Shown piece after piece: positions 16,917 through 26,697 of a DNA stretch of 64,000 nucleotides. Position 1 is the stretch's first letter. Every line of letters starts with the position of its first letter. The notes below the pieces were generated by a model. It saw nothing but the letters and a program-made list of their open reading frames with translations, made no database searches and had not been told where the DNA came from. The position numbers were made by a program, and so were the translations under genes. The stretch covers positions 1,240,001-1,304,000 of the forward strand of contig NZ_CP077970.1 of assembly GCF_024758505.1 (NCBI RefSeq). Direction: 5' to 3'. This DNA comes from Bradyrhizobium arachidis (lineage in GTDB: Bacteria > Pseudomonadota > Alphaproteobacteria > Rhizobiales > Xanthobacteraceae).

Positions 16917-18392
16917 TCAGAACGGGTAGGGCGTTGCCTGCGGCTTCTCGGAGGTCCAGACCCACTGTGTAAACTCCTCCCAGATGGCGGGGCCGCTGAC
17001 GCGGCTGCCATTGCCGGAGCGGCCGCGGCCGCCGAAGGGCGCGAACGGACCGCCGTTCACCGTCTGGTCGTTGATGTGGAGCTGGCCCACGTGCAAGCGC
17101 TCGCCGACCGCGCGGGCGCGCGCGATCGAGCCGGAGATGACGCCGGCGGCAAGCCCGTAGTCGGAGCGATTGGCGAGCGCGACCGCTTCATCGTCGGTCT
17201 CGAAGCTGACGAGGCAGGCGACCGGGCCGAAGATCTCCTCCTCGAAGGCAAGCATGCCGGGCTTCACGTCGGCGAGCACCGTCGCCTGATAATAGCGGCC
17301 GTCATGCACGCCGCCGGCGAGTAGCCGCGCGCCCTTGGCCACCGCATCGTCGACAATGGACTGGATCTTCGCGACCTGAGCGTCGCTGATGATCGGTCCG
17401 AGCGCAACACGGCCGGACGAGGGATCGCCGGCCGGCAGATGCCGCGCCTTCTCTGCGATGCGGCTTGCCAGCCCTACGGCGATGTTCTTCTGCACCAGCA
17501 CGAGACCGGTCGACATGCAGATCTGCCCCTGGTGCAGGAATGCCCCCCAGGCAGCGTTGGACGCCGCGATATCGAGATCGGAATCGTCGAGCACAATCAA
17601 CGAATTCTTACCGCCGAGCTCGAGCTGAACTTTTTTCAGGTTGCGGCCGGCCACCTCGCCGACCTTGCTGCCGCCTGCGGCTGAGCCGGTGAACGAGATC
17701 ATCGCGATGTTGGGATCGGCGCACATGGCTTCGCCCGCGTCCGCGCCGCCGGGCACGACCTGCAGCACGCCGCGCGGCAGGCCGCCTTCCTCGAAGATGC
17801 GCGCGATGATGATGCCGCCCGACACAGCCGTGCGCGGATCGGGCTTGTGGACGACCGCATTGCCGACCGCGAGCGCAGCCGCAATGGCGCGGATCGAGAG
17901 CACCAGCGGGAAATTAAATGGCGAGATCACGCCGACGACACCGTGCGGTACGCGTTTGGCTGTGTTCGAGCGGCCCGGCTCCATCGACGGCAGCAGGATT
18001 CCGTTCGGCTCGAGCGCAACGGCGGCGGCATGACGCACGAAGCCGGCGCCGTGCTCGATCTCGATTGCCGCCTTCGGCTGGATCGACCCGCTCTCGCGTA
18101 TGATCCAGCCCATCAGCTCCTCGGCATTGCGCTCGAGGAGGTCGGCCGCCCTGTTGAGGATTGCGGCGCGCTCTTGAGGCAGCCTGGCTGCCCAGGCCGG
18201 CTGTGCGAGCCGCGCCTCTGATGCGGCCTTCGCGATGTCAGAGGCATTGCCGATGCCGACCGATCCGAGCACAGCGCGTGTCGCGGGATCGCTGACATCG
18301 GTCACGCCGCCGCCGGTCGCCGACCATTCGCCAAGGAATGCCTTGCCCTGCCATCGCTCGATGGCGATGAAATTGTGAGCCTGCGTGTTCAT
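16917..18392 (-). CDS. Benzaldehyde-type aldehyde dehydrogenase (XylC-like)
   Basis: A 491-residue NAD(P) aldehyde dehydrogenase. Conserved residues are N160 (SPFNFP), K183 (VHKPDP), the FTGS cofactor loop, the general base E258 (LELGGKN) and nucleophile C292 (GQICMSTG). It oxidises an aldehyde to an acid; the layout fits the benzaldehyde and vanillin dehydrogenase branch. GAGGATC precedes the ATG at 18392; the frame is open far upstream but that part is intergenic and holds a sigma-54 promoter. It is the first gene of a two-gene operon with the alcohol dehydrogenase. With vanAB at 10.8 kb it could complete a route from vanillyl alcohol to protocatechuate (inference). Confidence 0.87.
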   Translation of the reverse strand: MNTQAHNFIAIERWQGKAFLGEWSATGGGVTDVSDPATRAVLGSVGIGNASDIAKAASEARLAQPAWAARLPQERAAILNRAADLLERNAEELMGWIIRESGSIQPKAAIEIEHGAGFVRHAAAVALEPNGILLPSMEPGRSNTAKRVPHGVVGVISPFNFPLVLSIRAIAAALAVGNAVVHKPDPRTAVSGGIIIARIFEEGGLPRGVLQVVPGGADAGEAMCADPNIAMISFTGSAAGGSKVGEVAGRNLKKVQLELGGKNSLIVLDDSDLDIAASNAAWGAFLHQGQICMSTGLVLVQKNIAVGLASRIAEKARHLPAGDPSSGRVALGPIISDAQVAKIQSIVDDAVAKGARLLAGGVHDGRYYQATVLADVKPGMLAFEEEIFGPVACLVSFETDDEAVALANRSDYGLAAGVISGSIARARAVGERLHVGQLHINDQTVNGGPFAPFGGRGRSGNGSRVSGPAIWEEFTQWVWTSEKPQATPYPF

Positions 18393-18607
18393 CAAAGATC
18401 CTCCAGTGTCCCCCGCCAGCGCGGGCTGTTGTTGCCGATCCGCACGGCGCGATGCCTGCGGCATGGGGGAGGAAAACAGTCGCAAGAGCGCACGCCGGCG
18501 ATGCGTAAGATCGTCGTGACCCGGACGCAGATGAGATCCATCCGATGTGCTCGGGACTGCGGGCCGGCCCTCTTGTTTTCGTTTTCCTCCCTTAATCCGG
18601 GGGAATA

Positions 18608-18622
18608 GCAAGGCCGATGCCA
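18608..18622 (-). promoter_or_regulatory. Sigma-54 promoter of the aldehyde/alcohol dehydrogenase operon
   Basis: On the minus strand TGGCATCGGCCTTGC has the -24 GG and -12 GC exactly 10 bases apart and matches the TGGCAC-N5-TTGC consensus at all but one position. It lies about 215 bases before the aldehyde dehydrogenase start. The divergent gene encodes a sigma-54 activator, which makes the site credible. Confidence 0.75.
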
Positions 18623-18773
18623 CGCGGGTTCTAATCACCGGCAAGGGCTCTGGATGTGACTAATTATCAAATCATTTCAAATAGATGGGGGGCGATACCG
18701 AACCAGCGCGGGCGCATCGCGGCCCGCGCCCTCGCTCAAATCTCTTTATGGAATCGTGAAATCCCTCTAGGCT

Positions 18774-18797
18774 CGATTTCATGATTTGGTGAAATCG
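18774..18797. promoter_or_regulatory. Probable upstream activator site for the XylR-like regulator
   Basis: CGATTTCA and TGAAATCG form a perfect 8-base inverted repeat with an 8-base spacer. A related half-site (GGAATCGTGAAATC) lies at about 18750. The distance of about 150 bases upstream of the sigma-54 promoter is typical of enhancer sites. It overlaps the alternative TTG start of the regulator gene, so it could also give autoregulation. Confidence 0.6.
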
Positions 18798-18806
18798 AAG
18801 GCCGGC

Positions 18807-20579
18807 ATGCCCGACAAGGAGTCCCTGATTTCGCTCGCCGAGGCGTCGCGCCGCTCGGCGCAAATTCTTAGTCGCGGCGCGAGCAGCGAGCTTCACACCG
18901 GCGCTCCGCCGACCTTCGATGACCTCGCGGAGTCCCTGCATTTCGCGCTCGGCGATGGTCGCATCTGGCTCAACGACCAGCGCATGGTGTTGATGCAATC
19001 GCAGGTCCTGGGACGGCTGCGCGCCGAGATCATCGACGCCTTCGGCATGGAGACTGCCAAGGCGATCTTCATGCGTGTCGGCTACATGCAGGGCGCGCGC
19101 GACGCCGCGCTGATCCAGAAGCGCTTTCCGCATGAAGACCTGACGCACGCGCTAGCCGCCGGACCGCGGGTGCACACGCTGGAAGGCTTCGTCAAGGTCA
19201 CGACGCGGCACTTCGAGTTTGACCGCGACAAGGGCACCTATTTCGGCGAGTTCTACTGGGACGATTCATCGGAAGCTGCCGAGCATGTTGCGAGCTACGG
19301 GCTTGCCACCGAGCCGGTGTGCTGGCTCCAAGTCGGTTATCCCTCCGGTTACACCACAGAGCTGTTCGGCAGGCCCGTTATCTTTCGCGAGGTCGAATGC
19401 GCTGCCATGGGCGCGCCGCGCTGCGTGATCATCGGTCAGCACGCCGACGCTTGGAGCGACGCGCCGGAGCGGCAATATTTTGGTCTGGAATGGAAGAGTC
19501 GCCCGCTTCACCCCGCGACCAAGGTCCCCCTTGCCGAAGGGGCGGCGCTTGCGGAAGTCGATGCCAAGAGCGATGTCGCTGTTGGTGTGTCAGCCGCCTT
19601 CGTTCGCACGCGGCGCCAGCTCGAGCGGGTCGCCGCCACCGATGCGACCGTGCTATTCGTCGGCGAGTCCGGCGTCGGCAAGGAGCTGTTCTCCAGTCAG
19701 TTGCACGCGATGAGCCGGCGCAGTGCCGGTCCCTTCGTCGCCATCAACTGCGCCGCGATCCCGGAGCAGCTCGTTGAATCCGAATTGTTCGGTGTCGAGA
19801 AAGGAGCCTTCACCGGCGCCATCGCTTCACGCGCGGGCTATTTCGAGCGCGCCTCGGGCGGCACGCTGTTCCTGGACGAGATCGCTTCGCTGACTTATTC
19901 GGCGCAGGGCAAAGTGTTGCGCGCGCTACAGGAACGCAAGATCGAGCGCGTCGGTGGCATCAAGACCATCTCTCTCGATGTGCGAGTGGTCGCGGCGTCC
20001 AATGTCGATCTCAGGGCGGAAGTCGCGGCCGGCCGCTTCCGGCAGGATCTCTATTTCCGCCTCTGCGTGTTTCCGATCGCGATCCCGCCGCTGCGCGACC
20101 GCCGCGACGACATTCCGCTCCTGATGGCGCATTTCCTCAACCTCTACTGCGCGCGGCATAGCCGGCGTCTCACCGGCTTCAGCCGGCGCGCAACCGATGC
20201 GCTGCTCAAGTACAATTATCCCGGCAACATCCGCGAATTGCAGAACCTGATCGAGCGCGGCGTGGTCTATGCCGACGATCGGGGTGTGATCGACCTCGGC
20301 CATCTCTTCAGCGGCTCCGAGCTGCTGCCACCGTTCTCGATCCAGCTCACGAGCGAGGGACGGCTCGGACGGATGCCGCTCCATGCAGACGGCGCCCAGC
20401 CTGAGGCGCCTGCTGCGCCATCAGCCGATCCTGGCGCGTCCTTTGCGGATGTTGAACGTGCCACCTATGAGGCGGCTCTGGCGCGGACCGGCGGCAACGT
20501 CTCGGCTGCCGCACGCGCGCTCAGGATCAGCCGAGCGCAACTCGACTATCGGCTTCGGCGGCTCGGTCTGAACCGATAG
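18807..20579 (+). CDS. Sigma-54-dependent activator, XylR/DmpR family
   Basis: A protein of about 590 residues in the aromatic-responsive activator family. Domains in order: an XylR_N sensor with [20 protein letters not shown] near residue 33 and [15 protein letters not shown] segments, a V4R domain (about 150-230) with a cysteine/histidine pattern including [11 protein letters not shown], an AAA+ domain with Walker A GESGVGKE at residue 286 and the sigma-54 contact loop GAFTGA at 333, and a C-terminal Fis-type HTH ([20 protein letters not shown]). It would bind an aromatic effector and activate the divergent dehydrogenase operon through sigma-54. The ATG at 18807 is used; a TTG at 18786 is possible. 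The effector cannot be told. Confidence 0.9.
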   Translation: MPDKESLISLAEASRRSAQILSRGASSELHTGAPPTFDDLAESLHFALGDGRIWLNDQRMVLMQSQVLGRLRAEIIDAFGMETAKAIFMRVGYMQGARDAALIQKRFPHEDLTHALAAGPRVHTLEGFVKVTTRHFEFDRDKGTYFGEFYWDDSSEAAEHVASYGLATEPVCWLQVGYPSGYTTELFGRPVIFREVECAAMGAPRCVIIGQHADAWSDAPERQYFGLEWKSRPLHPATKVPLAEGAALAEVDAKSDVAVGVSAAFVRTRRQLERVAATDATVLFVGESGVGKELFSSQLHAMSRRSAGPFVAINCAAIPEQLVESELFGVEKGAFTGAIASRAGYFERASGGTLFLDEIASLTYSAQGKVLRALQERKIERVGGIKTISLDVRVVAASNVDLRAEVAAGRFRQDLYFRLCVFPIAIPPLRDRRDDIPLLMAHFLNLYCARHSRRLTGFSRRATDALLKYNYPGNIRELQNLIERGVVYADDRGVIDLGHLFSGSELLPPFSIQLTSEGRLGRMPLHADGAQPEAPAAPSADPGASFADVERATYEAALARTGGNVSAAARALRISRAQLDYRLRRLGLNR

Positions 20580-20938
20580 GTCGCGGCGAGGGAAGTAATC
20601 TGGAAGAACGCCGGCTTGATGAGCGACATTGATCGTCTGTTCGGCGACGCGGCCGAACGACTCAGCAAAACTGTTGCGCGCGGCATCCGTCGGCGTTTGC
20701 TGATACCCGTAAGGTGGACTTGCGGGCATCGATATATTGATGCCAGCGTTGATCGCGGCAATCAGGATCGCCGAGCCAACACCTGGACACAATGATTGTC
20801 GACTTCGTCATCAAAGCCCCCATAACCTTCGCATCGGTGCCGGCCATGCCTCCGATCTGCAAGGTCGAGCCATTCGGGATGCGACACTCCCGCAGCCATT
20901 CAAAGTTTCGGCCAAATTGCTATGTTATCCGCGCGAAT
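20580..20938. other. Gap downstream of the activator
   Basis: Frames on the minus strand (20421-20862) give pieces such as MPASPPYGYQQTPTDAARNS and KVMGALMTKSTIIV in two phases. They could be one decayed gene, but I recognise no family. Confidence 0.25.
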
Positions 20939-21235
20939 TTATGCGAACAGTGCCTGCTTCTTTTTGTGACGTGAACGTGCCGGTTTGCGGCCTTTGCGCA
21001 ATGTCTTTTGAGACGTCGCTCCTTTGGGTGGTTGAACAAAGAACTCAGATAAATGAACACCTAACGTTTGAGCGATCCGATCGAGAAGATCAATGGTGGG
21101 GTTCTCCTTTTGCCGCTCAACGCCGCTCATGTATGAGCGGTCAATCCCCGCATCGTAAGCCAATTGCTCCTGCGGAATACCGAGATCCACACGGATCCTT
21201 CGCACATTCCAGGCCACAAGCGCACGAGCTTTCAT
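20939..21235 (-). CDS. XRE-family HTH transcriptional regulator
   Basis: A 98-residue protein with a Cro/C1-type helix-turn-helix in residues 8-63: NVRRIRVDLGIPQEQLAYDA, then GIDRSYMSGVERQKENPTID and LLDRIAQTLGVHLSEFF. The C-terminal tail is strongly basic (TLRKGRKPARSRHKKKQ). Single-domain XRE regulators often sit beside DUF2285 genes in Rhizobiales integrative elements and are thought to control transfer. It is divergent from the DUF2285 gene at 21339 over about 100 bases. Confidence 0.85.
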   Translation of the reverse strand: MKARALVAWNVRRIRVDLGIPQEQLAYDAGIDRSYMSGVERQKENPTIDLLDRIAQTLGVHLSEFFVQPPKGATSQKTLRKGRKPARSRHKKKQALFA

Positions 21236-21338
21236 GCGCTAAAGCAGCCATTTGGTGGACCATCAAACCACTGGCTATAGCCAACCTATTGCAGTAAGTT
21301 CGTCAGATAAAGTCAACGCACTCGCCGCATGAGCCCAC

Positions 21339-21617
21339 ATGAAAAAATTGGCGTTAGATCCAGAGATCGCAGACGTCGTGCCGAATGAGTCGGTGCTGAC
21401 GACCTACGACGAGCAGCATCTGGTGACGTATTGGCGCCTCCTCGATGCTGAGGCGGATGGCGCCGACTGGAAAGACGTCGTGCGGGTCGTGTTGCATCTT
21501 GATTCTGAATGCGAGCCCGTCCGCGCTCGCAATGCATACGACAGCCATTTGGCTCGCGCAAAGTGGATGGCTGTCCACGGCTACGGCCACTTGCTTCGCA
21601 TTGGCGATCCCAAATAG
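21339..21617 (+). CDS. DUF2285 domain-containing protein
   Basis: A 92-residue protein of the short DUF2285 type, recognised from the start LALDPEIADVVP, the TYDEQHLVTYWRLLDAEADG core and the end SHLARAKWMAVHGYGHLL. Genes of this type occur near the left end of transfer modules in rhizobial integrative elements, followed by a second DUF2285 gene, as here. Some DUF2285 proteins act as transcription regulators of transfer. The start has no strong ribosome site. Confidence 0.75.
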   Translation: MKKLALDPEIADVVPNESVLTTYDEQHLVTYWRLLDAEADGADWKDVVRVVLHLDSECEPVRARNAYDSHLARAKWMAVHGYGHLLRIGDPK

Positions 21618-21777
21618 CAAAAATCTATCGCCGGGGTTGCGCCGGAGGGAATAATTTCTCGTTGATGGCGTGATCGATTACGTGCATCACGTGTGATGCA
21701 CAATTCGGGACTTCCGCAACAACCCAGGGCTTTATAGACACTGCGCCGCAATTTTGCTTTGGCGGGAGATCACAGCG

Positions 21778-22534
21778 GTGTCTAAATTCGATTGGCGCTC
21801 ACCTCAGTCGTATCAGAGCGTCACAGCCGGCGAGATGTCGGATTTCGCTTGGGAAAGCCTCCGTCGCAATCCTCAATATCAAGCTGACTACCGAGACACG
21901 CTCTCGAAACACGGGCAAGTGACCCCTGAGTTTCGGAGGAGATGGGGCCTCTGCTTTCGCCCATGACCCGCAGAGGTCTTTTCAGGAGCAGACCATCTTC
22001 TGGGCGCCGGAGGCTATGCCTTCAGTGCTACCGATCGTTGAAAGCGCGCCCGGTTCGGACGGCTTTGCCGCTGAGCTTGAGCGTGCCGATCTTGCATCGG
22101 ACAGCATCAGACAGGCAGATGATGGTTGGCATGCTGTATTGCGCATTGACGGAACCCAGCATCACCTGTGGCTGAAGCAAGCGCCGCGGTTGGGTGCCGC
22201 TTATGCTATCGAACTGCCCTTGGAGGACGCGGACTTCGAGATTCGCGCGCACGCCTCATGTCGATTGTGGCGTGCAATCAAGGGCCGTCCGCCAGGACCT
22301 CCGCTTCGCCAAATAACGGCACAACAGCGTGAGCGATTGGCCTTGAGCCTGCGCGCCCTTGATGGGCACATGGACGGCGCCTCCTATCGTGCCATCGCAG
22401 AGGTACTGTTTGGCCAACGACGCATCTCTGAGCGGGTCTGGAAAACCCACGAGCTACGAAGCCGAATTATCCGCCTGGTTCAGGCCGGTTTGGCACTGAT
22501 GCGCGACGGCTACCGCGCATTGCTCCGTCCTTGA
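21778..22534 (+). pseudogene. DUF6499/DUF2285 regulator, frameshifted
   Basis: The first frame (from GTG 21778 after GGGAG) gives SKFDWRSPQSYQSVTAGEMS, then a conserved FAWESLRRNPQYQADY and RRWGLCFRP before a stop at 21966. The following frame, shifted by one base, continues DPQRSFQEQTIFWAPEAMPS and runs to the end of a normal DUF2285 C-terminus (LSLRALDGHMDGASYRAIAE, then VWKTHELRSRIIRLVQAGLA). One extra C in the CGCCCATG run near 21962 explains the break. The product would normally be one protein of about 250 residues. A free C-terminal part from 22016 could still be made. Confidence 0.8.
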
Positions 22535-23046
22535 TCTCGCAAGGAGCAGAAAAGGGTGTTGAAGATTCTTCGCCACTTTTGAAAGTACTTCATCGCGCCG
22601 TCATGACCGGACTATGATATAAGTCTTGGGCAGCCCCTGCAGAGACGTCGGCAGCTTGTCGCCACACCGGGTTCATCTCGCCTGAGTATGCGAACGTCTA
22701 CTCTGACGCCACGGTGGCCAGTTTGGGGTTGTGTATGGCAACCGAGGTCATGGCTTCCGATGCTGGATGGCGCTGCCTCTGCTGCCTTTCGCTGAATTTC
22801 GCGAGTTCAAGTATGGAAGGACGGCTTGTGCATGGCGTGGGCGCCCGGAGATCACCAAATCCGGACGAGAGCAAGTTAGCAATTGTTCTGATCTGTGCCG
22901 GATATCTCGGCCATCTATGCGTCAAATGCCGCAATTTGTCGTTCTCCGCTTTCATGTTGCTTGCGCATGAGGGCTGAAGCTGCGCCTCGAGTTGCCTCTG
23001 AAATCAAGCGGTCTGCACGGACTTGCCTCTCAACTTCATCACGCCG
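22535..23046. other. Gap with no supported gene
   Basis: Frames exist on both strands but none looks like a known protein. The sulfotransferase tail begins at 23047 on the minus strand. Confidence 0.4.
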
Positions 23047-24209
23047 TCACGAATGGCCACCTGCCAAAGCGGCCCTCGAAGCCGTGAGCGCGTCGGTCAA
23101 CTGTGCAGCAATTGAATCTGCGACCCGCAAATTCTCCTCCCTCTTGGATTCGGCCAGACGTTGCGCTTGCAGAAGTATCGAGGGGCCGAAAGCCAAGGGG
23201 AAGTTCTCTCCAGCTTGCCGGCCAGTGTCAAACCCTCCCGTCTTGCCCTCCAGGAAATCCCAGCAACTTCGAAATAGCTGCCGATAGCCTTCGGTGACTT
23301 CCGGGCCCTTATCTATAACGCCAGCTTGTTCTGCGAACCGAAGGTCCTGCTCATAGCCGAGCTCTATCAAAAGCTGGACCCCAACCAGATCGGTCACTAC
23401 CTGCATCTCTTCGATGCTCAATTCGGTTTGCCAAGCCTGGACTGAGCGATTGTCGATGGTTTTTTTCCCTAAGATCTTTCGATCACCGAAAGTGCTGGAC
23501 CGGAGATAGTCCGTTTGCTCCAACGGTGCCGATGACATCTCGGCCGGAGCGTAACCAAGGCCGGCAAGCACGCGGCGGATTTCCTCGTCAGGATGCGCCA
23601 CAAGGACTTCGTACTGCACCACTTGCGTCTGAGACCGACTGCGGTACGCCGCAAGCGCAGGCAGACCCAGGACGAGATCGGCAAGAGAAGATGCGATCGC
23701 GGGCGTAGGCCGTCCCAGAACGATATCGGCGAGACACGCTGCGACCGCGGACGGGGAACTTGCCGACAGAAGCGGGACGCCCCACGTCGATTTCAATGAA
23801 GCGGCAATGGCATAGGGATTGCGCATCAGAACAATTCGCGGCGTATCCGGATAGAGGGAATCCAGAAAATCGAGCACCATCCAATACCGCGGAGTCTTGT
23901 CTATCAGGGTGCGCTTGCCAGCGGCTGCCAAATACTGGCCGTAAGCTGCATCGGCAAAAGCGCGAGTGACGCTCGTTCGATCTATCCGGCCCAGAATTCG
24001 GAGGTCGCGGCCTGAACCAGTGACGCCCCGGCCGAGTGACGGTGGTCGACCCGACCAAATGCCTCAAGTGCCAACATCAGCCAGGGCTCAGGCGGAGCCA
24101 TAATAGCCGGGTGCCGCTGAAGCAGATGCGCCAGCAGTGTCGTCCCCGAGCGGGGAAGACCTAGAAGAAAGCATACTGCAGGCGAATGGTTTATATCCTG
24201 GCTCGTCAT
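23047..24209 (-). pseudogene. Sulfotransferase family protein, frameshifted
   Basis: The N-terminal frame (24209 to about 23985) has the 5-prime PAPS-binding loop LLGLPRSGTTLLAHLLQRHP at residues 15-34, then stops at EFWAG. A second frame continues without a gap in sense: RIDRTSVTRAFADAAYGQYL, then TLIDKTPRYWMVLDFLDSLY with the IDKTP motif, RIVLMRNPYAIAASLKSTW and the 3-prime phosphate-binding region. The break is near 23985-24000. In total it would be about 385 residues of a Sulfotransfer_3-type enzyme that moves sulfate from PAPS to a hydroxyl. In rhizobia such enzymes can modify Nod factor or surface polysaccharide; the substrate here is unknown. Confidence 0.75.
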
Positions 24210-24257
24210 TCCCGTTCCTATCTTGGACGGACAAAGCGGTCGTTCTGCCCCCTTCAT

Positions 24258-24999
24258 CCGATCGAAAGAAGCCCACCAGCAATGCGCTCGAGATGCGTTT
24301 CAACTGTGTCCATCCCCACACGACTTGTCATCCAGGAGGATGGGTTCATCCGACGACAAAGTCCAATGAAGTACAATGGGATCAGGCTTTGATTCTTCTG
24401 CTGCGTGAGTCCTGCCTGAGTCCGGTCCGGCCCAAGCGCGCACACCCTATAGGCGATACGTACGATCGTTCAGTGTCGCAGAGGGTAGATTTGCATCGCG
24501 TGGCATCCATTTGTGGTCAAGATGGCCTATGCATGTTCCGCAACGATTCAGCTGCCATGAGTTCGACCCATTTGCTAGGCCGCTGCACTGCAGCGACCAC
24601 TTCGTTGCGGATCCGAAACAGCCCAACGTTCGCCCAGTTGCAAGCAGCTGAGCAATATCAATACGGAGAGGTGCGGCAAACCTATACTTGTGTTTATCGG
24701 AAATAGCCGCTGACACGACCAAGAGGAATGTGCCGCATGGCACGATCGGGGTCACGTCGTCCTTTGAGGAAGGCGATTGCAATGGGCTTGCGCCCCGGCC
24801 GATGCTCGCTGCAGATCCTAGGGCGAAGATGACAACCCATCCTGATAAACCTTAGGTACTTCGGGCCGAGATTGTTATCCCTCATTTCTAGCATCAGAAA
24901 AAATCGATAGTTTTGATGACCCGCATTCACCGAGTGGATAGATGCCAACTCGGGTCAACGTCATCCGTCTTCTGAAACAGCACGGCAATTCCGTGCAAC
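24258..24999. other. Gap with no supported gene
   Basis: Several overlapping frames on both strands, none recognisable. It separates the sulfotransferase from a DUF2285 relic. Confidence 0.4.
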
Positions 25000-25275
25000 T
25001 ATTTAGCCAAACTGCCGCTCGTTGCAGATTTCGAGATCCGCAAAGGCGCCTCATACCGTCTGTGGCGTGCAATCATTACCGTCAACCAGAATCTATGTTT
25101 CATTTTCCCTGTGTCGCGAAGGATTGACGTTGGTGGCGCGCCTTCGATGGACAGATTGACGCGTTACCACGTCATCCCCCGAACTGCTATTCGGGCCGGG
25201 AACGATTCCAACGGCCTCTAAACCCACGAAAGGCGCGACTATCGCTTTGCGCAAACCATTTCGCGCTGATGTGTG
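25000..25275 (+). pseudogene. DUF2285 relic
   Basis: Scattered frames match the DUF2285 gene at 22016: LPLVADFEIRKGASYRLWRA parallels LPLEDADFEIRAHASCRLWR, AFDGQID parallels ALDGHMD, and THERRDYRFAQ parallels THELRSRIIRLVQ. Stops and shifts separate them. Its position just before the AlpA-like gene matches the usual order DUF2285-HTH-RepA, so this is probably the original copy of the transfer module. Confidence 0.6.
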
Positions 25276-25439
25276 GGGCCGACCATTGGTGCTCTTGTCA
25301 TATCGGAAGGAACCGAGCAGGAGTGCCGAAAATCATCCCTGTATCTTCGGCATCCCCCTATGCGTTTCTACTCCGCCATGATGCTCGTCGGCGCGCGATC
25401 AGACTCGCTCGCCCTCCAGACGAGCACGGAGCTTCTCGA

Positions 25440-25718
25440 ATGTCCGATCCGACTGCCGGCTTGCCGCCGCGATACTTGCGCACCCCTGAAGCGGCGAGAT
25501 TTCTCGGCCTGTCTGGCCGAACTCTGGAAAAGCATCGTACCTATGGCACGGGGCCGATCTATCGCAAGCTCGGCGGTCGCGTTGTTTATGCGCTCGAAGA
25601 CCTAAAAGCGTGGGTGGATCGCGGAGCCAAGAAATCGACCAGCGATCCAGGCATAGGCACGGTACTGCCCGCAAAGCGCCACGCACCCATTCCGTATGCG
25701 GGCAAGGAGCGGCGCTGA
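25440..25718 (+). CDS. AlpA/MerR-like helix-turn-helix protein
   Basis: A 92-residue protein with a winged HTH of the excisionase type: PPRYLRTPEAARFLGLSGRT, then LEKHRTYGTGPIYRKLGGRV and VYALEDLKAWVD. This is the small DNA-binding protein usually found immediately before the RepA-like initiator in Rhizobiales transfer modules; the repA start is 4 bases away. GGAG lies about 10 bases before the ATG. It may regulate repA or act in excision. Confidence 0.85.
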   Translation: MSDPTAGLPPRYLRTPEAARFLGLSGRTLEKHRTYGTGPIYRKLGGRVVYALEDLKAWVDRGAKKSTSDPGIGTVLPAKRHAPIPYAGKERR

Positions 25719-25721
25719 CTC

Positions 25722-26624
25722 ATGTCGGACGGCAAATCCTCTGCCCCTGGGCGACGTCATTCGGAGCGCGGTCAACTCGATCTGTTTCGCTCATTGCGCG
25801 GCGATCTGGCCCCGCGCGACGCGCAAGATTTGATGGCCTATCCGTTCTTCTCGTTGGCAAAATCGAAACGAGTTGTGCCGATCGACTTCCGCGCTGGGAC
25901 AATTACGATTCGTGTGGAGGCAGTGCCGGAACATGGCATGGCGACGATTTGGGATGCGGACGTTTTGATCTGGGCGGCTTCGCAGATTGTCGAAGCTCGC
26001 GACGCCGGCCTGAAAACGTCCAGGTTGATGGCCGCCACCCCCTACGAGATCCTGACCTTTGCAGGCCGAGGCACCAGCGTGCGCGACTATGAGCGCCTCA
26101 AGGCTGCGCTCGACCGGCTACAATCAACAACGGTCCTGACCTCGATTCGCCAGCCGACCGAGCGCCGGCGGCATCGCTTCTCCTGGATCAATGAATGGCG
26201 CGAGACAACCGACTTGCACGGCCGCGCCTGCGGAATTGAGCTGATCTTGCCGGATTGGTTCTACACGGCTGTTCTGGATGAAGCGCTGGTGTTGACGATC
26301 GACCGCGCTTATTTCGATCTGACGGGCGGATTTGAGCGCTGGCTCTATCGCCTCGTGCGCAAACATGGCGGCCGTCAAGCAGGGGGCTGGAGCTTTGATT
26401 TCGTCCACCTTCATGCCAAGTCGGGCAGTCTATCCCCGCTCAAACACTTTGCCTACGACCTGCGCCAGATTGTCTATGGTCAGACTCTGCCCGGATATCG
26501 GCTGGTCATCACGCGTGACAATAACGGTGTGGAGCGATTGAGCTTCGCGCCACTTCAGGTCCGTCCCAATGCAGAACGGCTGCAAAGGCGCGGGCGCATC
26601 TCTCAGTCGGGGGAAAACCTGTGA
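25722..26624 (+). CDS. repA: Replication initiator protein A (RepA-like)
   Basis: A 300-residue protein of the RPA replication initiator family. Typical landmarks are QLDLFRSLRGDLAPRDAQDL and YPFFSLAKSKR near the N-terminus, TIWDADVLIWAASQIVEA, and TPYEILTFAGRGTSVRDYER followed by LKAALDRLQSTTV. The second half has the GGFERWLYRLVRKHGG pattern of the family. It would bind iterons and start replication of the excised element; three iteron-like repeats begin 7 bases after the stop. It overlaps no other gene and follows the AlpA-like gene by 4 bases. Confidence 0.87.
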   Translation: MSDGKSSAPGRRHSERGQLDLFRSLRGDLAPRDAQDLMAYPFFSLAKSKRVVPIDFRAGTITIRVEAVPEHGMATIWDADVLIWAASQIVEARDAGLKTSRLMAATPYEILTFAGRGTSVRDYERLKAALDRLQSTTVLTSIRQPTERRRHRFSWINEWRETTDLHGRACGIELILPDWFYTAVLDEALVLTIDRAYFDLTGGFERWLYRLVRKHGGRQAGGWSFDFVHLHAKSGSLSPLKHFAYDLRQIVYGQTLPGYRLVITRDNNGVERLSFAPLQVRPNAERLQRRGRISQSGENL

Positions 26625-26630
26625 ATTGCA

Positions 26631-26697
26631 TCGTGCTATCAGGGCCCAGAACTTTCGTGCCATCGGGGACCGGACCTTCGTGCTATCGGGGACGGAA
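26631..26697 (+). repeat. Three iteron-like direct repeats after repA
   Basis: TCGTGCTATCAGGGCCCAGA (26631), TCGTGCCATCGGGGACCGGA (26655) and TCGTGCTATCGGGGACGGAA (26678) repeat at 24 and 23 bases, about two helical turns. The place directly after a RepA-like gene and the even spacing suggest initiator binding sites. Three GCTAAC hexamers at about 26704, 26749 and 26773 and a GAATCC-TTC-GGATTC hairpin follow. Confidence 0.65.

Noticed and set aside
15739..16929. A 416-residue plus-strand frame opposite the alcohol dehydrogenase
   Set aside because: The opposite strand encodes a complete enzyme with all zinc ligands; the long antisense frame results from high-GC codon bias.
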